Source: Glandiceps talaboti (lineage: Eukaryota; Hemichordata; Enteropneusta; Spengelidae). From it: DNA of 64,000 nucleotides. Below are positions 49,246 through 58,950 of the stretch, one piece after another (the first letter of the stretch is position 1; every line of letters begins with the position of its first letter). Location: assembly GCF_964340395.1 (NCBI RefSeq), contig NC_135552.1, positions 2,955,017 to 3,019,016 of the forward strand. Direction: 5' to 3'. The notes below the pieces were generated by a model. It saw nothing but the letters and a program-made list of their open reading frames with translations, searched no databases and was not told the origin of the DNA. The position numbers were made by a program, and so were the translations under genes.

Positions 49246-49309
49246 TAAAGAAATTTGGATGAGTCAATTTTTTACCACACTGTTATAGAGCTCGAGTATT
49301 TTATGGTAT

Positions 49310-49870
49310 GCCATCACCATCTGGTTTAACAACATCACCAACGATGTGTTGAATGCACTTGAGAGAGTTGTCAGAGAATCATCGGTACACAATTACCATT
49401 CTTACAATCAATCTATCATTCCAGATCCATTCGCAAAGCTACATCCATCATTAAGGATTCCGCAGTCATCCGGCATATACATTTTTTGAACTGTTACCCT
49501 CGGGTAGGCGGTACAGGAGTTTCAAAACGAAATCAGAACGTTTTCGGAAGAGCTTTTATCCACCTGCCATCCGTATTTTAAACCAGTCCTAGTCCGGACC
49601 GTTTAGTACCAATTGTGTTAGTGTTATGTTTGTCTCAGTATTGTATCTTTTTAGCATCATGTGTGTTTTGTATCGTTTGATGTGTTACATCAATTTTATC
49701 TTATGCTTTTACTTTTCACTTTTCTACGTTGTATTCAATTGTTGTTTTCTTTCCAATCTTTTGTTTTCAAATTTATTTACCTCTTTTTTCGAATGCACGT
49801 GGAAAGTCAATTTCCAGTGCATTTAGTATGCAAACGGCAATAAAGTTATATTATATTATCGTATCGTATA
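49310..49870 (+). pseudogene. 5'-truncated LINE, ORF2 C-terminus and 3' tail
   Basis: SSILWYAITIWFNNITNDVL + NALERVVRESS is followed after a frame change by SIRKATSIIKDS, then FELLPSGRRYRSFKTKSERF + RKSFYPPAIRILNQS-stop at 49592. This is the standard reverse-transcriptase C-terminal pattern of L2/CR1-like LINEs. The tail ends CAATAAAGTTATATTATATT. Confidence 0.82.
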
Positions 49871-50099
49871 TGTTAGTGAAACCGATTGAAAACTGGCTAG
49901 CAATTTAACTCTCATGTTTACAACGTGCACCGCGACACAAGGCTACAGAATAAAAACAAAGGCATCATTTGAGATCAACTCACGTCAATCTCATTCACTA
50001 ATGACAAAGAGACCAATCACCATTTACGTTTTAGTTCACGACCTCAATGTTGGGCGGTCAAAGGTCATTCATATTTTCGATTTGATTGAAGCGCGAAGG

Positions 50100-50192
50100 G
50101 AAACCTCTTGAGTACTGAAGTTCTATCGGCGACAAGCAACGTTTAGAGTATTGAAGGTGGTGTAAACGAATTCATAGACACATCAGTCAAAG
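50100..50192 (+). other. PGAP3: possible 5' UTR exon of PGAP3
   Basis: CAGTCAAAG/GTAAGA at 50192 is a strong donor, and a matching acceptor (TTTTTACAG) lies at 52044 just before the PGAP3 start codon. The exon's 5' edge is unknown. Inferred from splice motifs only. Confidence 0.35.
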
Positions 50193-52044
50193 GTAAGATA
50201 AACCTGACATCGTTTGCGGTCGCTGACATGAATGAAAATCAGTGAATTTAAGGTCAAATGACTAAGGGAAGGGGAGGAATATGGCGATACCGCATCATTT
50301 TTCACCGCCCTAGTTCCTGCTTCCGAGCAATTAACATGGCACATTCACGTACATACCCGCGTACCATTTGTAACGAAATAATATGAGATTAACAAAACAA
50401 CGTTGCGGTGATTTCATCATCTCACGAAATACAAGTGCATATATTGTAACAGTGATTGACTTCAAATGTGCAGAAAGTGTTAAATGATAAGCGTGGGACG
50501 TTGCCATGGAGATATAACAATGTTATTATTTCTTATAATTAGCGTTATGTACAGTAACCTTGGCAGAGATTTATTCCCTTGACCCTAATACTGTGATACT
50601 AGTTAACAATTAGTTTTAACCAAACCATATATTGTTTGACCCTGGATGGAATTTATGTTATTAATTATAATATATTTTTTACAGCAGACCCTTTTTTTGG
50701 GATAACTACAAATAAATGTACTTACCATTGCAACAATCACTGTACAGGTCAAAGTAATAATAAACAAATCTTGCATTTTCTAAAAGATATCCATTTTGAA
50801 ATCTAATTTGATCTGTAACATAACTTCAGCTCAATACATAATATTGCATATTGAATAATAACATGTAATACCCAGATTTGAAATTCCACTGACCTTATTA
50901 CCTCATTTTATACTCAGCTGTTACTCACATATTTAGGGGATGAAACCAGAATTGTTGTTGCCGTTAGACTCTAACACAGAGTGACATCATGTTCAGGCCA
51001 CTGCCTACATGACATGTCTGTACAGAGTGTAGTATGACTGATTTCAATGCATTTACACCCAGCTGTGATGAAAGTCATCAAAGTAGGATATCTGCAGTTT
51101 ACGTTTATTCTTTGGAGCAAAATTCACTCACCATTGTTCTTATATCTAGCAAGACTTATTCAATGGTACAATTGATTGTCAAACTTGTATCTTAGCAGTG
51201 TGGGATTGATTAAACTTGTTTGATGGGCAAATTTGAATAGCTGGTTGTCCTACGATTGAGAATATGCAGGATACACAGAGTTTCATCTCTGCTTGACATA
51301 CAAATATGCTATATACAGAGTTTCTTCTCTGCTTGACATACAAATATGCTATATACAGAGTTTCTTCTCTACTTGACATACAAATATGCTATATACAGAG
51401 TTTCTTCTCTACTTGACATACATGTACAATGTAGTTTAAAATTGAGAAATTAGAATGAGGAAAGAATATCGTAGAATGAAGATTTGTTGTACAAACCTTT
51501 TTCAATCATCCACACAGACAACAATTAAATGATTTCCTACATTGACGAATATTAAATCTTCAATTATCATATACTACATTGATCTACATGGCACTAAGAC
51601 ATACTTGCCCCAATACAGTGTTTTTGCTAAGGGAAGGGTTTAGTCCCTGCTTTATGCGACAAGAGATGGAAATATGATAAAACTTATATCTCATAACCTT
51701 ATACACCTGTATTTTGGTGGGAAAGACTTACAAAAAAAAACAATTTGAGAACTGAGGTTTTAGAGTCCTGTAACAGAAGAAGGGAAAAAAGTTGAAATGG
51801 CAAGAATTTCCATACACATTTGTTGGGAAACCATGGCAAATTACCTGGGGAACTGATATTTTTCACCAACTTACCATATTTTACAAACATATCTAGAGCT
51901 GTGGAATTAATGGTAACTGTGAGTTTAACTCTTTAAAACAAATATGATCATGTTACTCTATTCAAATATCCAAAAGTTATTGAATTTCTAAATGTTTGGC
52001 TTTTATTGTTTCATATTTATTGTTTTATATTCATGTTTTTACAG
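50193..52044. other. probable PGAP3 intron 1; small tandem repeat
   Basis: Contains a 40-bp repeat (TCTGCTTGACATACAAATAT + GCTATATACAGAGTTTCTTC) in four copies at 51263-51420. Nothing else recognised. Confidence 0.6.
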
Positions 52045-52079
52045 GTATGTGCATCACATGACAATGTTTAAATTTACAT

Positions 52080-52388
52080 ATGATGGATTTCAATGGTAGA
52101 AATGGCTTACAACTACACTGGTATCTACAGGCTGTAATATTGACTTATTTGATATCTTCGACTGCTGCATCTCTTGGTGATCGAACTATTGCCTACAGAA
52201 ACTGCAGACAACAATGCAGCGATATCAACTGTACTGATGTTGCACTTGACGAGTTTTATGATCAACAGCCTCTCCATTTGAAAGTGTTGGGATGGAGTTG
52301 TTCTGAGGAATGCAGTCATGGATGCATGTGGAAAACAGTTAATCTGTACCTCAGTATAAACCGAAGTGTTCCACAATTCCATGGAAAG
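52080..52388 (+). CDS. PGAP3: PGAP3 coding exon 1
   Basis: 103 codons from ATG to HGK at a GTACAG donor. An in-frame tandem ATG at 52083 could also be used. Contains the signal peptide and the Cys-rich luminal domain. Confidence 0.93.
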
Positions 52389-54696
52389 GTACAGTACTTA
52401 CTTTTATTTACCAGTTTGCATTCAAATATTTTGTCCTGTTAAAATGAACGTTGAGTAACACTAGTTTTAACAAAAAATTATAAATAAGTTGGTATGGTAT
52501 ATCAATTACTGAAAATTAATGTTCCAATTGGAATTTTCTGTTTAAAATCATTCCAATTGAAATTTGGTTTAATTCTGTATTCTAATTAAAACATATAAAA
52601 GCTAAAATTAGGAATTATTTTTCATCAAAACATTATCAAATGTAAAAATTTAGTGTTTAAAGATGGATAATGTTGGATTTTTAGTAGCGTTTGAACAACC
52701 ATGTTACAAGTTAACTTTACCATACAATAATATTAGAGTTGCCATATTTTGAAACTATGGTCCCAAGTATTATAGACACACTATATTACAGTAGTGTATT
52801 GTGTCATATGAGAGACAACATTAAATGTGCTGGTACATGTTTATCAGTTTGCCCATGTACCGCGATGTCATAGTGCATTGACTGTCAATGTATTTTACAT
52901 GTTACAGACCTATGCCCATGTACCGCGATGTCATAGTGCATTGACTGTCAATGTATTTTACATGTTACAGACCTATGCCCATGTAGACCGATGTCATAGT
53001 GCATAGACTGTCAATGTATTTTACATGTTACAGACCTATGCCCATGTACCGCGATGTCATAGTGCATAGACTGTCAATGTATTTTACATGTTACAGACCT
53101 ATGCCCATGTAGACCGATGTCATAGTGCATTGACTGTCAATTTTTTTTACATGTTACAGACCTATGCCCATGTAGACCGATGTCATAGTGCATTGACTGT
53201 CAATGTATTTTACATGTTACAGACCTATGCCCATGTACCGCGATGTCATAGTTCATTGACTGTCAATGTATTTTACATGTTACAGACCTATGCCCATGTA
53301 CCGCGATGTCATAGTGCATTGACTGTCAATGTATTTTACATGTTACAGACCTATGCCCATGTACATGTAGACTGATGTCATAGTGCATTGACTGTCAATG
53401 TATTTTACATGTTACAGACCTATGCCCATGTACATGTAGACTGATGTCATAGTGCATTGACTGCCAATGTATTTTACATGACATTTGTATACGTCTTTTG
53501 CCCTAAACATTCAAAGTAACCAAGCATTGCTTAAATCCACTATTTGACTGAGTAGGCATAGAAGTTGATGTGGCAAATGTTGTCGCCACTCAGCCTGTGA
53601 ACTTGTTATTATCAGCTTCTGTATTTTTGAACACACCTCATCCACAAGTTTGTATTAACCATGAGGGCTATTGAGCATAAAATTAGAATGTCACCTGTTG
53701 GTGTTTGTGGTAATGTGTATAACGACCACATTTCCATGTATCCTATATGTTATTGATGCAAGCTGGTTCTCTTGGTGTGTAGTTGTTTGAGATGAATCTT
53801 GCTACGTCTCTTCTTTGTATACATTGTACCACACAAATACAGGCTGACTTAGTGTCAGTGACTTATTTCAATCAAATACATGTAACTACAATACCTGTAC
53901 TAGATCTTTGAAATGCTGGTTAAAAATAAGAAATCAAACAGAGTTTTACCTATTACTAGGTATAAACTGTGACACTATGACAACAATACAACTCAGAACT
54001 TAACGAGTTGGATAAAACCTGTTTTTCAAACAATTAGGTTTTTTTTTTAGTGTAGCTTTAAAACATATGCCAAATGGTAACAAGTTTTTAAAAGGTAATA
54101 AAGCAATGTAACCATTTTATCTTTTCATCCCAATTTTTTTATGATAAACCTTCTATCATTATTAGTATTAGTATTATTAGTATTAGTATATAATATTTAT
54201 TTAATTATTGTTTATTAATATTGATGATCTAGAGTTTGACTTCCAAGGAGTGCAGGCTTTAAAAAGTGACTCTAGAGATCATCTGCCAATTATACTAGCT
54301 ACTGCCTTAACTAGAGATTATCTCCAATTATATTATCTGCTGTCTTAACTAGAGATCATCTCCCAATTATATTAGCTAAGTTGAAATGCAGTTTACAAAT
54401 ACAGAATTACCAAATTCACTGAGTTATGGATATATTTAAATTATTTTTCATATATTTATTTCTGCTACACACAAAATTTTTCTTTCCAAATCGAATACTT
54501 AAATTTGTCTTATGTTGAAATAAACTACGTCAAAATAGTAGTTTGTATCATTATGAGTAGACCAGTGGATTGAAACTTCAACTGTTTTCACACTTCAGAA
54601 GACCAAGGACATACAGTTATGATTTAAAATAAGTCCACATCTTTATTATCACAACTGCACTGAAGTTTAGTGGTACTATAGTCATTGTGAAGTGTT

Positions 54697-54727
<31 letters not shown>

Positions 54728-54907
54728 GTCTGTCTGTCTGCATGTGTTGCCATGGCTGTGCATGTACATTGTGTGTCTGTATGTATGTATGTATACATGT
54801 ATGTATGTATGTATGTATGTATGTATGTATGTATGTATGTATGTATGTATGTATGTATGTATGTATGTATGTATGTATGTATGCACATGTGTGTCACTGC
54901 ATGTGTT

Positions 54908-54966
<59 letters not shown>

Positions 54967-57016
54967 GGTGTAAGAGAATGACAGTCAAAATTTATATTGC
55001 TGTGCTTAGCCAATTGCAGTACATATTTAAGTTAATATATGGCAGGATGGTTCATATATGCAATTGCTATTATAATAGATTATTACACAAATCAGGCAAC
55101 AAATGCTGTGAGTTTTGTCAAAAACTTCAAACTCAAAAACTATTATTAGTACATGTATTATTTTTTATTCCATTTCAAGCAGCTTTTCTCATTTTATATC
55201 CCTCCTATATATAGTGGCCTTTCATTCGAGTCCTTGGAGTTCAAGAACCAGCCTCCACACTATTTTCCATCCTCAATGGTCTTATGCATATCATTGGCAT
55301 CCGAGAATACAAACGACACTTACCACCTAGTGCTCCTATGTACTGGGTTTGGCATGCATTTGCTGCAGTAAGTATATACCATTATCATGTTCTATAAGTT
55401 TTCTTCATTTGCTCAAAACTGCTTTCCAGTTACTACCCCTTTAAATTTGTTAAAACTTTACACCCTATCTATATAGGGTGTAATTACATAGAGTTACAGA
55501 AACCAAGTCATTAAAGCCTGACACCCTATATATAGGGTGTAATTACATAGAGTTACAGAAACCAAGTCATTAAAGCCTGACACCCTATGTAGGGTGTAAT
55601 TACATAGAGTTATAGAAACCAAGTCATTCAAACCTAATACCCTATGTAGGGTGTAATTACATAGAGTTACAGAAACCAAGTCATTAAAGCCTGACACCCT
55701 ATATGTAGGGTGTAATTACATAGAGTTAGAGAAACCAAGTCTTGAAAGCCTAATACCCTATATGTAGGGTGTAATTACATAGAGTTACAGAAACCAAGTC
55801 TTGAAAGCCTAATACCCTATGTAGGGTGTAATTACATAGAGTTACAGAAACCAAGTCATTAAAGCCTGACACCCTATGTAGGGTGTAATTACATAGAGTT
55901 AAACTCCACACAGTATCTATGAGCCTAGCATAGACAGTAGAGGGGTTGGAATCTACACACAGTATCTATGAGCCTAGCATAGACAGTAGAGGGGTCGGAA
56001 TCTACACACAGTATCTATGATTTTAGCACGGACAGTGGAGGGGATACTCCACACACTAACCCCATCTACATGGCACTAAAAATCCTACCTGAGGTAGGAT
56101 TCAGGATAGTTTGAAGCCCACGTAGACGCAAACACGTCCTGAACCTGTCCTGAACCTGTCCTAGCTGACTTAGGACACCTTTGAGAGGTTTCCTGAAACC
56201 CTCCTGACTTCGTCCTATGTACTGTCAGAATGGAACGCACGACATCTACGCTGTAACCTTCCTACGTGTGTAGACACAAATCTATCCTAGGACTCAGGTA
56301 GGACTTGGGACTGCCTCAGGTAGGACGACCTACATGTAGATGGGGCTACTGTCTATGATTTGTACATTTTAGCACAGTAGTGGGGTCAGAAATTCCACAC
56401 AGTGTCAGGGTATTTATTGTGGATTTTAAAATCAATGTGAAACAACATATGTCAAGTTCATGTTTAACATTTGTAACTCAATAAATTGCAAAGCATTAAT
56501 AAATGTATAAAATATTTGTTATTGTATGTAGGATAACAAACTTTTTACACATTTTTTTAGGTTTTTGCAATATAATGACTTACAAACGTAGACTTTGTCA
56601 ATGTTCTTTCACATTGGTTTTTCAGGTAGGAAGCCAGGATAAAATTGTTTTATAAATTAAAAAAATCCAAAATAAATATCCAATCCTCATCCATCCACTT
56701 TAAAGATCATACCGTATTTACAAGATAAAAGTCTGCTCAGACATTGCAGTTTTCTTTTCAGAATAAAGTTATTGTTAACTTACCACAAAGATTCAGAAAA
56801 CTGTCAGCCACCCAAAACATAGCGTTGTTAGTAACAGACTTTTAGACATTTCATTATTGGTTGAGATTTTAAAATTTCTGATGCTGTATTTTGATATTCA
56901 CTAGAATTTAGAAAGAATTAAACTTGATTTGTCTTCTCTTTTCCCTGTTTCAGGTTGGTGTGAACACTTGGTTTTGGTCAACCGTTTTTCACACAAGAGA
57001 CATTCTACTTACAGAG
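52080..57016 (+). CDS. PGAP3: PGAP3, 5' part of gene (3 coding exons, 175 codons)
   Basis: PGAP3 (PERLD1/Per1 family) is a Golgi multi-pass membrane protein that removes the unsaturated sn-2 fatty acid of GPI anchors during lipid remodelling. Exons 52080-52388, 55215-55367 and 56954-57016 join in frame. Exon 1 encodes a signal peptide (hydrophobic about 14-30, likely cut after SSTAAS). The Cys-rich luminal domain follows with YRNCRQQCSDINC, LGWSCSEECSHGCMW and LYLSIN..VPQFHGKWPF. Exon 3 has NTWFWSTVFHTRDILLTE, the conserved Per1 motif with its His and Asp. Family members have about 320 residues, so the last 45% must lie right of base 64000. Both MetMet codons (52080, 52083) are possible starts. 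Confidence 0.94.
52850..53483. repeat. 63-bp minisatellite, 10 copies, PGAP3 intron
   Basis: Unit TATGCCCATGTACCGCGATG + TCATAGTGCATTGACTGTCA + ATGTATTTTACATGTTACAG + ACC. Varies at TACCGCG/TAGACCG. Each unit has an acceptor-like TTACAG/A. Confidence 0.95.
54255..54382. repeat. 48-bp tandem repeat, about 2.6 copies
   Basis: ACTAGAGATCATCTCCCAAT + TATATTAGCT units, diverged. Confidence 0.75.
54643..54966 (-). mobile_element. dispersed repeat, copy 4 (3' part), with (GT)n, (GTAT)n, (GTCT)n
   Basis: Read on the minus strand: (CA)n, (CATA)n, (CAGA)n, then ATGACTATAGTACCACTAAA and CTTCAGTGCAGTTGTGATAA. This is a diverged version of the ends at 26.7, 35.2 and 39.8 kb. PGAP3 intron. Confidence 0.5.
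55215..55367 (+). CDS. PGAP3: PGAP3 coding exon 2
   Basis: 51 codons, WPFIRVLGVQEPASTLFSIL through PPSAPMYWVWHAFAA. ATATAG acceptor, GTAAGT donor. Includes the first membrane segment of the family. Confidence 0.94.
55452..55905. repeat. 57-bp tandem repeat with internal hairpins, 8 copies
   Basis: Unit TAGGGTGTAATTACATAGAG + TTACAGAAACCAAGTCATTA + AAGCCTGACACCCTATG. Every junction contains ACACCCTA..TAGGGTGT, an inverted repeat with a 0-4 bp loop. Just 3' of the PGAP3 exon 2 donor. Confidence 0.95.
55906..56059. repeat. about 49-bp tandem repeat, 3 copies
   Basis: Unit CACACAGTATCTATGAGCCT + AGCATAGACAGTAGAGGGGT. Interrupted by the element that follows; the next unit resumes after it. Confidence 0.85.
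56059..56346. mobile_element. 288-bp MITE with TA target duplication
   Basis: Ends ACCCCATCTACATG and the inverse CATGTAGATGGGGC, flanked by TA. Removing it joins CACACAC-TA to CTGTCTATG, close to the neighbouring repeat unit CACACAGTATCTATG. Inside, CCTACCTGAGG and its inverse pair. The arms span most of the element. Confidence 0.78.
56407..56705. mobile_element. MITE family member 3 (left end truncated)
   Basis: Shares GGGTATTTATTGTGGATTTT, TTGTAACTCAATAAATTGCA and a right end AAATATCCAATCCTCATCCA + TCCACTTTAAA with the copies at 37.9 and 42.6 kb. Confidence 0.72.
56954..57016 (+). CDS. PGAP3: PGAP3 coding exon 3
   Basis: 21 codons, VGVNTWFWSTVFHTRDILLT plus E, between TTTCAG and GTAAAA. 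Strongly conserved Per1 core. The following exon is not in the window. Confidence 0.95.
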
Positions 57017-57049
57017 GTAAAACAACAAGATATGTACATATATGATATA

Positions 57050-57650
57050 TAATCTATTATCTATAATCTTAATCTTTATTTCTTATAAAGCATATTTATT
57101 AAAAATAATCACAATGTGCTGTACAACTGACCGCAAAAACAAACAAACAAATAAGACAACAAAAATACACTATTTGAAAAACTGTTCAAAATGTAAAATT
57201 TTACGAAAATGCTAGTCAAAAGGTACGCATACATAAAGGTATAAAATATGAAATGATAAAACAACCTAAAAAGTTTTCAAACTGTTTATAAAAGCTGTAT
57301 AATAAAGAAACAGCTCATTAGCTCAGATCTGTGATGGCAAGGCATTCAAATAGACAGGGGGCACAAATTGAAAAACCTGGGGGTGGGGGGAGGGGGGGGG
57401 GGTGGGGGGGTGGGGGGTGGGTTACCATAATACATAGTACTGCCAATAGGCTAGTGTAAATTAATGGTAGCATTGGAGTGAGAACAAAGGGTAAGACCAA
57501 AAAGCCCACCTTGTCAGCAGTTCACTTAAATAAGATGGTGCAATTTAACTTTAAAAGTAATACTAATACATAAAATTTTGAATTCAATTTCCTGCTGAAC
57601 AGGGAGCCTGTGTAAATCATAAAGAATTGGAGTAACATGTATATATATCT
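57050..57650 (-). pseudogene. degenerate LINE fragment, PGAP3 intron 3
   Basis: On the minus strand TPILYDLHRLPVQQEIEFKI + LYISITFKVKLHHL at 57635-57527 matches the LH-LPV-QRIEFKILLLTFK-LH motif of LINE reverse-transcriptase tails. The 3' end (57050-57110) has TGTGATTATTTTTAATAAAT + ATGCTTTATAAGAAATAAAG. A G-rich run (57380-57420) interrupts it. Confidence 0.65.
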
Positions 57651-58057
57651 GATTACAAATATAAAATACCTCTGATCACTGAGGATAATAAAACAATGCA
57701 AAATGTCACAATAAATTTGATACACATTGTCATGCAATGTAAACTCTAGAGGGCGCTCTTTGTATCCTTGCATCAAAGCCCAAAGCCCTACCATATAATT
57801 TATGAGTTTGTTTACCAGCTTGATACCCAGTGGACATGAAACACATTGCTGGAGATGGCATTTTTATTTGACTGAGTGAATTCTCACTATAATTCTTCAT
57901 TAATTCACATAGCATATAAAAAATCAAAATCTATAAGTGAAAATAAGAATTTTGTGAATATATTTTTGGTACCTACAAGTATTTTTTTATATTGCACACA
58001 CTGACATGGACACAAACACACACTTATAAATGCACAGACATGGACACAGACACACAC

Positions 58058-58069
58058 TGACTCACACAT

Positions 58070-58120
<51 letters not shown>
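58058..58120. repeat. (CA)n microsatellite
   Basis: About 50 bp of CA repeats with variant units on its left side. Confidence 0.95.
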
Positions 58121-58125
<5 letters not shown>

Positions 58126-58337
58126 GCCATTAGTGGATGCACTCGACTATATAACTACACTTGTTTGTTAATGTTAGTGTAGTCTAGGATTCATTGCCAA
58201 GTTTATGTTGTTATTGTCATTAAGTTTACTTTTATTAATAAATTCATACTGACAGTACTGAACTACAGACTAATTCATTTATAATCAATAAGATAGAAAA
58301 AAAAGCCAGACATAAGTACCAGAAGTTTGTAGTTGAA

Positions 58338-58343
58338 TTTTAT
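58338..58343 (-). terminator. polyadenylation signal AATAAA of the GPCR gene
   Basis: AATAAA on the minus strand, 585 nt after the GPCR stop codon and directly beyond the 32-bp array. It is the first canonical signal downstream of the gene. Confidence 0.5.
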
Positions 58344-58384
58344 TAAATCATTTGTGTATGTGGTACAAGTATGTAAATTATCTT

Positions 58385-58950
58385 TCAAAAAGACAGTACG
58401 TAGTGATTTCATAGCCAGGTATAGACAGATAGACAGTATGTAGTGATTTCATAGCCAGGTATAGACAGTATGTAGTGATTTCATAGCCAGGTATAGACAG
58501 TATGTAGTGATTTCATAGCCAGGTATAGACAGTACGTAGTGATTTCATAGCCAGTTATAGACAGTATGTAGTGATTTCATAGCCAGGTATAGACAGTATG
58601 TAGTGATTTCATAGCCAGGTATAGACAGTACATAGTGATTTCATAGCCAGGTATAGACAGTATGTAGTGATTTCATAGCCAGGTATAGACAGTATGTAGT
58701 GATTTCATAGCCAGGTATAGACAGTACGTAGTGATTTCATAGCCAGGTATAGACAGTACGTAGTGATTTCATAGCCAGGTAAAGACAGTATGTAGTGATT
58801 TCATAGCCAGGTATAGACAGTACGTAGTGATTTCATAGCCAGGTATAGACAGTACGTAGTGATTTCATAGCCAGGTAAAGACAGTATGTAGTGATTTCAT
58901 AGCCAGGTATAGACAGTACATAGTGATTTCATAGCCAGGTATTAAGAGTA
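58385..58950. repeat. 32-bp minisatellite starting at the GPCR stop codon, about 17 copies
   Basis: Unit TAGTGATTTCATAGCCAGGT + ATAGACAGTATG. The right-most copy overlaps the last codons (..TWL-stop) of the GPCR, so ACCTGGCTATGA is repeated through the whole array. The C in GTACG varies with T. Confidence 0.96.

Noticed and set aside
49626-49843. Short hydrophobic frames (66 and 60 codons) after the LINE ORF2 stop
   Set aside because: T-rich LINE 3' UTR translated; hydrophobicity reflects composition.
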